DNA of 37,755 bases from Clostridium celatum DSM 1785 (lineage in GTDB: Bacteria > Bacillota > Clostridia > Clostridiales > Clostridiaceae): positions 1-37,755 of the forward strand of contig NZ_KB291627.1 of the NCBI RefSeq assembly GCF_000320405.1, read 5' to 3'. Of this stretch, positions 1 through 9,272 are shown in pieces. Within the stretch, counting starts at the first letter, position 1. Each line of letters opens with the position of its first letter. The notes beneath the pieces were generated by a model. It searched no databases. It worked only from the letters and a program-made list of their open reading frames with translations, and was not told the DNA's origin. Both the position numbers and the translations under genes were made by a program.

Positions 1-28
1 CGGGGTTCGATTCCCCGGTAAGCCACCA
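1..28 (+). tRNA. tRNA 3' end (partial, isotype unknown)
   Basis: The window opens inside a tRNA. Positions 1-17 form a T-arm (CGGGG stem, TTCGATT loop, CCCCG stem), followed by the 3' acceptor strand GTAAGCC, discriminator A and an encoded CCA at 26-28. The anticodon lies outside the window, so the isotype cannot be called. A terminator follows at once, so this is the last gene of its transcript. Confidence 0.88.
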
Positions 29-62
29 AAAAAGGATTCTTTATTTAAAGAATCCTTTTTTG
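29..62 (+). terminator. Intrinsic terminator after tRNA
   Basis: A perfect 9-bp stem, GGATTCTTT (34-42) with AAAGAATCC (47-55), has a 4-nt loop ATTT, is flanked by an A-run and ends in a T-run (56-61). It closes the tRNA transcript. Confidence 0.9.
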
Positions 63-239
63 TTTTATAAATAATTAATTTTTACTAAATTAACAGCATG
101 AATAGGCATATCATTTAGCATCAAAGTTAATATAGCATAAGTTTTTCTATCTTTATTACATATCATAATTATTTTCATTAAATCTATAATATAAAACAAC
201 AAAAAACAAATAAAACAAAAACAAATAAAGAAATATAAG

Positions 240-268
240 TTGAGTAATACCATTATGTATAGTAAAAT
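240..268 (+). promoter_or_regulatory. Candidate sigma-A promoter for the glycyl-radical operon
   Basis: TTGAGT (240-245) and TAAAAT (263-268) are separated by 17 nt, about 50 nt before the start codon. The match is moderate, and AT-rich DNA gives such matches by chance. The rest of 63-318 shows no riboswitch or convincing gene. Confidence 0.4.
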
Positions 269-318
269 TAATACAATAAATACATAAAATAACAAATATA
301 TTGTGGTGGGGTGGGGTA

Positions 319-2838
319 ATGAAAGAATATAGTATAGCAAAATCATCAAGAATTGAACGACTTATAAATAATTTATTTGAAAAAATTCCAGAGATAGAAT
401 CTGATAGAGCTAGACTTATAACTGAGAGTTATAAGAAAACAGAAGGAGAACCTATAATTAAGAGAAGATCAAAAGACTTTTCACATATATTAAGAAATAT
501 TCCTATAACAATTCGTAAAGATGAATTAATAGTAGGAAGTGCAACGAAAGAACCAAGAAGCTGTCAAGTGTTTCCAGAGTTTTCTTATGAATGGTTAGAG
601 GGTGAATTTGATACTATAGAAAAAAGAAATGCAGACCCATTTTATATAAGCAAGGAAAATAAAAATATATTAAATGAAGTATATAAATATTGGAGGGGAA
701 AGACAACTAGTGAATTAGCAACTTCATATATGGCCCCAGAAGCTATTACAGCAATAGAGCATAATATATTCACTCCAGGAAATTATTATTACAATGGAAT
801 TGGACATGTTACAGTTCAATATGAAAAGGTTTTAGAAATTGGATATGAAGGAATTATAGAACAAGTTAAGAAGGAGCTTTCTAGATGTAATATAGGAGAT
901 ATGGATTATATAAAAAAGAGTAATTTTTTACATGCTGTAATTCAAAGCTGTGAAGCTGTTATATATTATGCAAATCGTTACTCAAAGTTAGCATTAAAGA
1001 TGGCTAATGAAACCTCTGACAAGTTTAGAAAAGGAGAGTTATTAAAAATTGCTTCAAATTGTGCTAGAGTTCCAGCTAAAGGTGCAACTAATTTTTATGA
1101 AGCTTGCCAATCTTTCTGGTTTATTCAAATGTTACTTCAAATTGAATCTAGTGGACATTCTATTTCGCCAGGTAGATTTGATCAATATATGTATCCTTAC
1201 TATAAAAAGGATATTAAATCAGGTAAGCTGACCAAGGAATTCGCTCAAGAATTAATGGATTGTATTTGGGTAAAATTAAATGATTTAAATAAGGTAAGGG
1301 ATTCTATATCTGCTGAAGGATTTGCGGGATATGGATTATTCCAAAATTTAATTGCTGGAGGGCAAAATGCTGATGGATTAGATGTAACCAATGATATTTC
1401 GTATATGTCAATTGAAGCATCTATGCATGTTATGTTACCTCAACCATCATTATCAGTTAGAGTATGGAATGGAACACCACATGATCTTTTAATTAAGGCT
1501 GCCAAATTAACTCGTACAGGAAGTGGGTTGCCTGCTTATTATAATGATGAAGTTATTATTCCTTCATTGCTTAATAGAGGACTTACTTTAGCTGATGCTA
1601 GAGAATATAACATAATAGGTTGTGTTGAACCACAAAAGTCAGGAAAAACAGATGGATGGCATGATGCTGCATTCTTTAATATGTGTAGGCCATTAGAATT
1701 AGTTTTTAGTAATGGTTATGATAATGGAATTAAAGTTGGAGTTGAAACTGGTGATGTAACAATAATGAATAGTTTTGAAGAATTTTATGATGCGTATAAA
1801 AAACAAATGGAATATTGTATAGGATTATTAGTTAATGCTGATAATGCTATTGATATAGCGCATAGAGAGCGATGTCCATTACCATATTTATCTTGTATGA
1901 TTGATGATTGTATAAGAAAAGGTAAGAGTGTTCAGGAAGGCGGAGCTATATATAATTTTACAGGGCCTCAGGGTTTTGGAATTGCTAATATGGCAGATTC
2001 TTTATATGCAATTAAAAAAATAGTCTTTGATGAAAAAAAGGTTACATTAAAAGAGTATAAAGAAGCATTAGAAAATAATTATGGAGAAGAATTATCAGTA
2101 AATAAGATTGAAGAATTAATTAAAGAAGTAATTAGAGAGTTAATTTCTAAAGGTGAAGCTATTGATAAAGAAATTGTTATTAATATAGCTAAATCAATAA
2201 GTGAACAGGGAATAGGATTAAATCAAAAGGAAAGATATAAGAATTTGCTTGAACTTATAGATAGTGTACCTAAGTTTGGTAATGACATTAAAGAGGTAGA
2301 TGAATTTGCAAGAGATGTAGCTTATATATATACTAAGCCATTACAAAATTTTAAAAATCCACGTGGGGGACAATATCAAGCAGGACTTTATCCAGTATCA
2401 GCAAATGTACCACTAGGAGCACAAACTGGAGCAACACCTGATGGAAGATTAGCATATAGGCCTATAGCAGATGGTGTATCACCGGCAGCAGGAAGAGATA
2501 TAAATGGACCAACAGCAGCTGCTAACTCTGTTGCAAAGATAGACCATGGAATCGCATCTAACGGAACTTTATTTAATCAAAAATTCCATCCATCAGTTTT
2601 AAATGGAGTAACAGGTTTGGAGGCATTTGTTAGCTTTATTAGGGGATATTTCGATCAGAAAGGAAGCCATATACAGTTTAACGTAGTAAGTAAAGAAATG
2701 TTATTAGATGCACAAAAGTACCCAGAAAAATATAAGACATTAGTTGTTAGAGTTGCTGGTTATAGTGCTTTATTTACATCATTATCTCGCTCACTTCAAG
2801 ATGATATTATAAATCGAACAGAACAAAAATCATTTTAA
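319..2838 (+). CDS. Glycyl-radical diol/glycerol dehydratase-like enzyme
   Basis: This is an oxygen-sensitive cytoplasmic glycyl-radical enzyme, 839 aa. By family it should dehydrate a vicinal diol (glycerol to 3-hydroxypropionaldehyde, or 1,2-propanediol to propanal) without B12. The active-site loop has thiyl Cys435 and Glu437 in GCVEPQ, with an Asp at 449 as in glycerol and propanediol dehydratases. His163 and the His280-Ser281 pair (GHSIS) fit the same pocket. The radical site is Gly814 in RVAGYSALF. ATG 319 is chosen because GGGGTGGGG sits just before it; a TTG at 301 would add six unlikely residues including two Trp. Compared with the C. butyricum DhaB1-type enzyme as I remember it, it carries about 50 extra residues at roughly 575-640. 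A choline lyase or other subfamily cannot be fully excluded. Its activase follows 18 nt downstream, but no alcohol or aldehyde dehydrogenase or microcompartment gene does. Confidence 0.85.
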   Translation: MKEYSIAKSSRIERLINNLFEKIPEIESDRARLITESYKKTEGEPIIKRRSKDFSHILRNIPITIRKDELIVGSATKEPRSCQVFPEFSYEWLEGEFDTIEKRNADPFYISKENKNILNEVYKYWRGKTTSELATSYMAPEAITAIEHNIFTPGNYYYNGIGHVTVQYEKVLEIGYEGIIEQVKKELSRCNIGDMDYIKKSNFLHAVIQSCEAVIYYANRYSKLALKMANETSDKFRKGELLKIASNCARVPAKGATNFYEACQSFWFIQMLLQIESSGHSISPGRFDQYMYPYYKKDIKSGKLTKEFAQELMDCIWVKLNDLNKVRDSISAEGFAGYGLFQNLIAGGQNADGLDVTNDISYMSIEASMHVMLPQPSLSVRVWNGTPHDLLIKAAKLTRTGSGLPAYYNDEVIIPSLLNRGLTLADAREYNIIGCVEPQKSGKTDGWHDAAFFNMCRPLELVFSNGYDNGIKVGVETGDVTIMNSFEEFYDAYKKQMEYCIGLLVNADNAIDIAHRERCPLPYLSCMIDDCIRKGKSVQEGGAIYNFTGPQGFGIANMADSLYAIKKIVFDEKKVTLKEYKEALENNYGEELSVNKIEELIKEVIRELISKGEAIDKEIVINIAKSISEQGIGLNQKERYKNLLELIDSVPKFGNDIKEVDEFARDVAYIYTKPLQNFKNPRGGQYQAGLYPVSANVPLGAQTGATPDGRLAYRPIADGVSPAAGRDINGPTAAANSVAKIDHGIASNGTLFNQKFHPSVLNGVTGLEAFVSFIRGYFDQKGSHIQFNVVSKEMLLDAQKYPEKYKTLVVRVAGYSALFTSLSRSLQDDIINRTEQKSF

Positions 2839-2856
2839 GGATTAGGTGAAGTGATT

Positions 2857-3642
2857 ATGAATATTTTAGATGTAAAAGGAAGAATATTTGATATACAAAA
2901 GTTTTCTATTCATGATGGTCCAGGAATTAGAACTATAGTATTTTTAAAAGGATGTATTTTTAAATGTAAATGGTGTTGTAACCCTGAATCACAAAATTAT
3001 GATATTCAAGAAATGATTATTAATGGAAAGAGTAAAATAATAGGAAGAGATGTAACTGTTAGAGAAATACTAGAGAAGATAGAGCAAGATAGACCATATT
3101 ATAAACGTTCTGGTGGGGGAATAACTTTGTCAGGTGGCGAATGTATGTGTCAACCAGAGTTTGTAAAAGCGTTATTACAAGTATGTAAAGAAAATGGTAT
3201 AAATACAGCTATAGAAACCGCAGCTGGAGTTAAAAGCAGTGTAATAAAGAGTATTATACCATATGTTGATACTGTTTTAATGGATATAAAGCATATGAAT
3301 GTTGATAAACATAAAAAATTTATTGGAAAAGATAATAAAGTTGTCCTAGAGAATGCAAAAATAATTGCAGAATCAACTGCAAATTTAATTATAAGGGTTC
3401 CAGTTATACCAACATTTAATGATACAAAAGAAGAAATCAAAGAGATTGCAAGATTTGCAAAAAGTTTGCCTGGAGTTAAAAAACTACACCTTCTTCCATA
3501 TCATCGTATGGGGGAAGATAAATATGTTGGCCTTAGTAGGAAATACTATTTAGGTGAAATAAAACCTCCAACTGCAGAACAAATGGAAGTGTTATTAGAG
3601 GTAGTTTTAAAAGAAGGATTACAAGGACAAATTGGTGGATAA
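2857..3642 (+). CDS. Glycyl-radical enzyme activase (radical SAM)
   Basis: This radical-SAM protein (261 aa) would abstract hydrogen from Gly814 of the upstream enzyme to install the radical. The [4Fe-4S] motif C-x3-C-x2-C is Cys33, Cys37 and Cys40 (CIFKCKWC), preceded by the family signature SIHDGPGIRT and followed by a GGE motif (LSGGE) for SAM binding. Activases of diol dehydratases usually carry an inserted ferredoxin-like segment with two more clusters just after the first motif. Here that segment is missing: the chain runs from Cys40 almost directly to the SGGGITLSGGE region, making it close in size to PFL-activase. ATG 2857 is preferred over GTG 2851 because AGGTGA (2844-2849) is then 7 nt away. 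It is co-transcribed with the lyase and ends at a strong terminator. Confidence 0.87.
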   Translation: MNILDVKGRIFDIQKFSIHDGPGIRTIVFLKGCIFKCKWCCNPESQNYDIQEMIINGKSKIIGRDVTVREILEKIEQDRPYYKRSGGGITLSGGECMCQPEFVKALLQVCKENGINTAIETAAGVKSSVIKSIIPYVDTVLMDIKHMNVDKHKKFIGKDNKVVLENAKIIAESTANLIIRVPVIPTFNDTKEEIKEIARFAKSLPGVKKLHLLPYHRMGEDKYVGLSRKYYLGEIKPPTAEQMEVLLEVVLKEGLQGQIGG

Positions 3643-3644
3643 AT

Positions 3645-3684
3645 AAAAGAGGTTATGCAATTAATTTTGCATAACCTCTTTTGT
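3645..3684 (+). terminator. Intrinsic terminator after activase
   Basis: A 16-bp perfect stem, AAAAGAGGTTATGCAA (3645-3660) with its complement at 3667-3682, has a 6-nt loop TTAATT and a T-rich end. It separates the glycyl-radical operon from the VWA cluster. Confidence 0.92.
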
Positions 3685-3852
3685 TAAGGTATGTGAGTAA
3701 TGGCATTGGACTTATTACTCCAAGCAAGATTACTTTCGTTAATATTATTACCAATAAAAAGAAAGTTTAAACAAATAAAATAAAATTGTAATTAATTTTA
3801 ATAACTCAACATAAGATTAAATAGCAAAGCCTTTTTGATAGGAGGGATAATT

Positions 3853-6228
3853 ATGCTTAAAAATAAAACTCAATGGTATAAAAGAAGTTTACTTATAATA
3901 ATTATTGTAATTTTAATTATAAGTAATCTTGAAGGTTTTAAAGTATTAGCAGAGGATAATAGAAAAAATATAGTTATACTTTTAGATAATTCAGGAAGTA
4001 TGAATAATCCAGAAACTAAGATTGGGGATTTAGCAAAGGTTGCAGGAAGTATGGTTTTGGATACCATAAGAGAAAGTGAAGTTAATATTAGCATAATAAC
4101 CTTTGGAACAAAGGTAACTGTGTTGAAAGGTTTGCAAGAAAATAAAGATTTAGATGAAGTAAAAAAAGAGTTAAATGAAGTTACAATGGATGAACAAGGA
4201 ACAAATGTAAAGGATGGTTTAAAAAAGGCAATAGATGAATTAAATGAAACTGCAGAAAGTAAAAGTATAATAATATTGTCTGATGGAAAGGAAGAGCCAA
4301 TAGAAGGTATTACAGATGAACATATTCAAGAACTTAATAATTTGATAGATGATGCATCTAAAGCAAATATAAAAGTTAATACCATTGCACTATCTAATGA
4401 TGTAGATGAGGAGTTTTTAAGTAAAATTGCTACTAATACAGGTGGTTTATTTAGAGATGGAAAAAGTGCTAATAAGCTTTTTGAATCATTAACAGCAATA
4501 ATTGGTGGAGAAAGTGATTTTTCAGTGATAGAAAATTACACAACAGATAGTGAGAAAATGAAGGAAATTACATTAAGCTCTTTTGCAGAAGAAATTATAA
4601 TAAATGTTGCAGCTTGTGATAATAAAAAGCCACAAATAAATGTTAAATTAAATAATACTTTGATAAACCCAACAAAGACAGGCAATATGTATGAAGTATA
4701 TAGATTTACGTTAGATAATAACACATCAAGTGTTTTGAAAATAGAAAGCATTGGAGAAGAAATAAGTTCTGTAATTGTTCAATTTAAAAGTAAGGCTAAG
4801 CTTAATGTAGTAAATCAATTTAATAAATATATAAGTGTACCTAAAAATATACCAATAGATATGAAATTAAGTATAGATGCTGGCAATAATGAAATTGATG
4901 ATGGTACATTTATAGTTTGTAATAATGGTGATATCATAAATCCTACTGAAGAAGAGGGAATATTTAATTATTCTTTTTTAGGTAAAGAAGAGGGTGAAAA
5001 TGTAATTAGATATATAGCAAAGGATAAAAGTAATGGAATAATTGCTGTATTAGAAATGATTATTAATATAAATGATTATCCTGCATTTTATTATAAGAAT
5101 ATTAAAGAAGAAATAACAGAAGATGAGAGTTTAAGAATTGAAATTGAATTAAAAGATAATACAAAAGTAAGTAATATAAGTGGGGAAGTCATAGTAAATC
5201 AAGGTGGGAAAACTGAAAAAATACCTTTAGAAGCTAATGGAAATATATTATTTGCAGAATTTAAAATAAATGGAACAGATGATATAAAGTATTATGCAAA
5301 TATAAGAGGTAAGAATGAAGAAAACACAGAGCTTTTTGCATATCCTTTACCTATGATTAATTTAAAGGTCAATAATAAGGAGAGAATAATTTTAAGTATT
5401 TTAGATAATGATGAAATTGTAAAGGCTGAAGAAGAAAAAAAATTAAATAAAAACGTTATAAGTGATAGTGGAATTATAGTGGGGAAAGAAGCTAATATAG
5501 CTTTAAATATATTGGATAAATCAATAATTAATAAAAACACAAATGTATTAATTTTTGATAAAGATAATGAACAAATAGGTAGTTTTAATATAAGTAAAGA
5601 AGAAAAAGGAATTATAACTACTACTATAATACCAAATAAAAAGGAAAAAAACTTAGAGTTATTTTTTAAAACTGATAATGGAATAGAGGTTACGGAAAGT
5701 TTAAAAACAAATTTAAATGTAAATACGTCATTAGGATTTATACTTGAAAAGTTGTTAAAGGTATTTTTATATTTGGTAATTCCAATAGTAACTTTAATTT
5801 TATTAGGATTTTTAGTATATAAAGCTTTAATGAAAAGATATAAATTAGAAGTAGAAGAAACGTGTATTTCTGTAAGTTTTGAATATAAGATAAATCCAAA
5901 TGGGATATATAGGAATATAGGTGAGGGGTACTTATCAAGTAAAAATAGAAGGCTTTATTTAAATATTAATAACAAAAAAGAATTATTGTATTTAGATGAA
6001 GAAGAGGAGAATGCACTTGGATATTTTGAGTTTGTGAATAAATACCAAAATAGACCTAAGTTAATTCAAGGACTTTATAGTTATAAAAATAAAGATAATA
6101 TGTTTTATGTTGAGTACAACACTATTGAAGAAATAAATGATGATACAAATAATCAAAAAATAAAATATGAGCCAGGAATAACTATTCCATATAAAGTAGG
6201 GAAAAAAGTAATTAATATAGATTTTTAA
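3853..6228 (+). CDS. Membrane-anchored VWA-domain protein
   Basis: The protein has 791 aa. A signal peptide or N-terminal anchor (about residues 11-34) is followed by a von Willebrand A domain (about 39-215) with an intact metal site: Asp45-Ser47-Ser49 in DNSGSM, a Thr in the EQGTNV segment and an Asp in LSDGK. A long beta-rich extracellular part follows, then one membrane helix (about 637-657) and a cytosolic tail of about 130 residues. ATG 3853 follows AGGAGGG; a TTG at 3835 is less likely. VWA proteins bind partner proteins through the metal site. The next gene encodes a tubulin-like GTPase, and this pairing matches the FtsZl-1 plus VWA gene neighbourhood predicted by Makarova and Koonin to remodel membranes. 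The exact function is unknown. The topology would let it join an external signal to a cytosolic partner. Confidence 0.85.
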   Translation: MLKNKTQWYKRSLLIIIIVILIISNLEGFKVLAEDNRKNIVILLDNSGSMNNPETKIGDLAKVAGSMVLDTIRESEVNISIITFGTKVTVLKGLQENKDLDEVKKELNEVTMDEQGTNVKDGLKKAIDELNETAESKSIIILSDGKEEPIEGITDEHIQELNNLIDDASKANIKVNTIALSNDVDEEFLSKIATNTGGLFRDGKSANKLFESLTAIIGGESDFSVIENYTTDSEKMKEITLSSFAEEIIINVAACDNKKPQINVKLNNTLINPTKTGNMYEVYRFTLDNNTSSVLKIESIGEEISSVIVQFKSKAKLNVVNQFNKYISVPKNIPIDMKLSIDAGNNEIDDGTFIVCNNGDIINPTEEEGIFNYSFLGKEEGENVIRYIAKDKSNGIIAVLEMIININDYPAFYYKNIKEEITEDESLRIEIELKDNTKVSNISGEVIVNQGGKTEKIPLEANGNILFAEFKINGTDDIKYYANIRGKNEENTELFAYPLPMINLKVNNKERIILSILDNDEIVKAEEEKKLNKNVISDSGIIVGKEANIALNILDKSIINKNTNVLIFDKDNEQIGSFNISKEEKGIITTTIIPNKKEKNLELFFKTDNGIEVTESLKTNLNVNTSLGFILEKLLKVFLYLVIPIVTLILLGFLVYKALMKRYKLEVEETCISVSFEYKINPNGIYRNIGEGYLSSKNRRLYLNINNKKELLYLDEEEENALGYFEFVNKYQNRPKLIQGLYSYKNKDNMFYVEYNTIEEINDDTNNQKIKYEPGITIPYKVGKKVINIDF

Positions 6229-6376
6229 TATTGGACTGTTTATAAGTTAATTAGTTATAGAATTAAAATATGAAGTGCTTTAGATAAATAAGTAAAAATA
6301 CTAGTTAATTAAATACTTTATAAAACTAAAGAAGTAAAATAATAAATTTAAGTTTAATATTAGGGAGGAAAATATT

Positions 6377-9151
6377 ATGAAAAATGACATTCCAAAGGAT
6401 ATATTACCTACTTTAGTTATAGGTTTAGGAGGGACAGGCTTCCAAATTGTTAAAAGGTTAAAAAATTTATTTGCTAAAAAATATAATGGAGAAAGTTTAC
6501 CTATAAGATATTTAGTTATTGATACTGATTTAAAATCTTTTTTAGATGATGATATAGAGAACAACGAAAAGTGTCAATTAAGATTTAATGAGGGCATAAA
6601 ATCAACATTAGATTGGGCATATAATAATCCTAATTTTCAGTGGTTACCTAAAAATCCACCTATAATTCCAGATTTTTTTACTTCTACAGACCAAGGGGCA
6701 GGACTTATGAGGCCTATAGGAAGGTTATATTTATGTAAAAATTCAAAGCTTGTATATGATACCTTAAATTCAGCTAAAAATAGTCTAGTAGATTTATATA
6801 AGGTTCTTACAGAAGTAGGAGCTGCTTATTTAGAAAATATGGGTAGGCATAAGGTGTATATAGTAGGTTCATTAGCAGGAGGAACAGGATGTGGAACTTT
6901 TTTAGATGTATCAGTAATGTTATCTAAAATATTTAATAGAGATAATACTAATTTAATTGGAATGTTCACATTAGAAAGTTGTTATGATGATAAATTATCA
7001 TCAGATTTAGATGCTCAAAATAGAAGTAAGGCAAATTGTTATGCAGCCTTAAAAGAACTAGAATTTTATATGGCTTCAATAAAAAATCCAAATGATGAAA
7101 GATATAGATTTAAATATAACAATATAGGAGAAATAGTTCTTGAAAAGAGATTATTAGATATTTGTTATCTTGTTGAAAATAAAAATGAAAATGGTGGAGT
7201 GTTAACTAGTATAGAAAATATATATGATCTTTGTTCATTACAGTTATTCCATGAAATTGGAACAAAATTAGGTTCTCAGTTAAGAGCAGACTATGCAAAT
7301 TTTATTTGTAAAGATAAAGATCCAATTTTGAAGAGAGATAGACATTTTAGTACATTTTCATCATCATCAATGGAAATACCTGTTGATAATATAAAGAAGT
7401 ACTGTTCTTATAGATTAGCTTTAGATATATTACAAGGTCTTTATAATAAAAGCAATAGTAATATAGATGAAGAAGTAGAAGAAGTAATAAAAAATATTAA
7501 TGATAAAATAGATAGAAATAATTATTTCGTAAATGAAAATTCATTTAAAATAAAGGATGCTAGTTGTGGAGAGTTATCTGAAGCTTTAAGTAAAATGAAT
7601 AACTTAGAAAAAAAGGTAGAAGAAAAACGTATACTATGGGAAAGTAATTTTGAAAAAAATAAAGAAGATATAACTAAAGTGTTAAGTGAATATGTAAATG
7701 AAAAAGCAACAACTTATGGATTATTAGGATTAGCTAATATTTTAAAGCGTGTAAGTAATAATTTAAAGGTAGAGGTTGATAGCATAGAAAATGGTAATAC
7801 CTCTATAAGTGTTAACACAATTGATAAAAATATAAAATCAGCTATAGCAGATTATAATAAGGCAAGAAAGTCGAAAAAAGAATCAGCAGAAAAAAGGTTA
7901 AATTCATGTAAAAGTGAAGTAAATACTTTTGTAAAGGAAAATGGTAATAAAAATAACTATTATATCACTAATAGTATATCTAATTTAGTTACTGATGTCA
8001 TTAAAAGACAATTAGATGATATAGATTTTATAAGAACTAATATTCATAAATATAAACCTCAAATAGAAAGAGAATTACAAAGAATAATGAATCAAGCTAA
8101 TAAAAAATATGGTGGAAATATAATTTCAAGAGAAATGGTATCAGAGGAATTTTATAAAGAGCATTATGAAAGTACTTATGGTAAACATTTAGTTGGAATT
8201 ATAAATCAAATGATGACAAGCAGTAATATAAATGAGGTATTTAATAATGAATTAAAGATTGAGGAGAATCTAAATATATTATCATTGATTAGGGATAATA
8301 CTGAAGGGCTGTTAAGATTATGTAAATATAAGGTTGATACTGAAGATAAAATTAAAAATGATACAATAATTGAAATATTAAGAAAGAATGCAGAGGCTAA
8401 TAATAAAGATTCTACAAGCTATATAAAAGAAGAGCTTGATATAACAGCAAAACTTTCAAAGCCATTTTGGTCTGCAATTAAAAATCCAGAAGTTTCGTGG
8501 ACAGAATGTTATTATATAGGATCTGTTAGAGATGAAAATATAACTAATGGATTTACTATAAAGCCAAATGAGGAAATAGATAAATGGATAAGAAGTCAAA
8601 TGGGGGAAAAATCGAGACAAGCAAGATATGTTGAAACTTCTAATCCATATTCAATTGATGTAATTCATATTACTATGGGCGCTTGTGCAGCATATTTGCC
8701 AGAGGTTCATCATTATAAACAATTTTATTTAAAACTTTTAGCAGATCAAACATATCCACTTCATTTAGATGAAAAATATATAGGACTTGATGATTTAGTT
8801 AAGGATGTAGATGAATTATTTAGAGAATATACATTATCTCAAGCATATGGAAGTGTAATAAAAGTTGGTGGTAAATATATAAATAATTTAATAAGAGAAG
8901 ATAATAAATTTGTATTTAGATATAAATCACCATATTGTTTACCAATAGAAAATGTTGAAATTGAATCTTTAGAAGAAGTTAATAATATATCAAACATAGA
9001 TGAAGATTTAATTATAGGAGAGGATGAAAAACAATTTATAGATAACTTAAGTAAAAATATAAATTTATCTAAGGATGTATGCGATTATATAAATAATGTT
9101 GAAAAGATATATACAAAGGAAGAATTATTTAATCACAAAAAAAGTATATAG
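6377..9151 (+). CDS. Tubulin/FtsZ-like GTPase (Tubulin_2, FtsZl-1 type)
   Basis: The protein is 924 aa as read, about 960 if the tail is restored. The N-terminal third has a tubulin-type nucleotide fold: GLGGTG (16-21) after a hydrophobic strand, the GAGLMRPIGR segment (107-116) typical of this family, and the tubulin signature loop GGTGCGT (168-174). The middle, about 370-560, is Lys/Glu-rich and helical, probably coiled coil; the C-terminal part is unlike FtsZ or tubulin. I see no signal peptide or membrane helix, so it is probably cytosolic. ATG 6377 follows GGGAGG. The frame stops at 9149-9151, but an open frame continues to 9267, six bases before the next ATG, so the true C-terminus is probably longer. 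By family it may form GTP-dependent polymers at the membrane with the VWA protein; this is untested. The 148-nt gap after the VWA gene shows no terminator. Confidence 0.82.
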   Translation: MKNDIPKDILPTLVIGLGGTGFQIVKRLKNLFAKKYNGESLPIRYLVIDTDLKSFLDDDIENNEKCQLRFNEGIKSTLDWAYNNPNFQWLPKNPPIIPDFFTSTDQGAGLMRPIGRLYLCKNSKLVYDTLNSAKNSLVDLYKVLTEVGAAYLENMGRHKVYIVGSLAGGTGCGTFLDVSVMLSKIFNRDNTNLIGMFTLESCYDDKLSSDLDAQNRSKANCYAALKELEFYMASIKNPNDERYRFKYNNIGEIVLEKRLLDICYLVENKNENGGVLTSIENIYDLCSLQLFHEIGTKLGSQLRADYANFICKDKDPILKRDRHFSTFSSSSMEIPVDNIKKYCSYRLALDILQGLYNKSNSNIDEEVEEVIKNINDKIDRNNYFVNENSFKIKDASCGELSEALSKMNNLEKKVEEKRILWESNFEKNKEDITKVLSEYVNEKATTYGLLGLANILKRVSNNLKVEVDSIENGNTSISVNTIDKNIKSAIADYNKARKSKKESAEKRLNSCKSEVNTFVKENGNKNNYYITNSISNLVTDVIKRQLDDIDFIRTNIHKYKPQIERELQRIMNQANKKYGGNIISREMVSEEFYKEHYESTYGKHLVGIINQMMTSSNINEVFNNELKIEENLNILSLIRDNTEGLLRLCKYKVDTEDKIKNDTIIEILRKNAEANNKDSTSYIKEELDITAKLSKPFWSAIKNPEVSWTECYYIGSVRDENITNGFTIKPNEEIDKWIRSQMGEKSRQARYVETSNPYSIDVIHITMGACAAYLPEVHHYKQFYLKLLADQTYPLHLDEKYIGLDDLVKDVDELFREYTLSQAYGSVIKVGGKYINNLIREDNKFVFRYKSPYCLPIENVEIESLEEVNNISNIDEDLIIGEDEKQFIDNLSKNINLSKDVCDYINNVEKIYTKEELFNHKKSI

Positions 9152-9267
9152 GTAGCTATAAGAAAGAAGAAGTTAAAGTAAGTGATAATAGTTTAATAGA
9201 AAATAAAAATGGTGATTTTATAGCATATGAAAAATTGAGATTTCAAAATTCATTTAAAAAGTGGTAA
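9137..9267 (+). other. Frameshifted C-terminal tail of the tubulin-like gene
   Basis: A run of seven A (9137-9143) is followed by a stop in the gene's frame. In the -1 frame the sequence stays open from before the run to TAA 9265-9267, adding about 39 residues ending in FQNSFKKW, and the next ATG (9273) then lies at normal operon spacing. An SD-like AAAGGAAG sits at 9115-9122. A missing A in the assembly, transcript slippage or a -1 ribosomal frameshift would all restore the frame. Confidence 0.7.
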
Positions 9268-9272
9268 TTGAA

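Noticed and set aside
65..349. Minus-strand 94-codon hydrophobic reading frame upstream of the glycyl-radical gene
   Set aside because: It has no SD, overlaps the SD and start of the real gene, and is what AT-rich non-coding DNA gives in that frame. A shorter inner ATG (37 codons, near 175) also lacks an SD.
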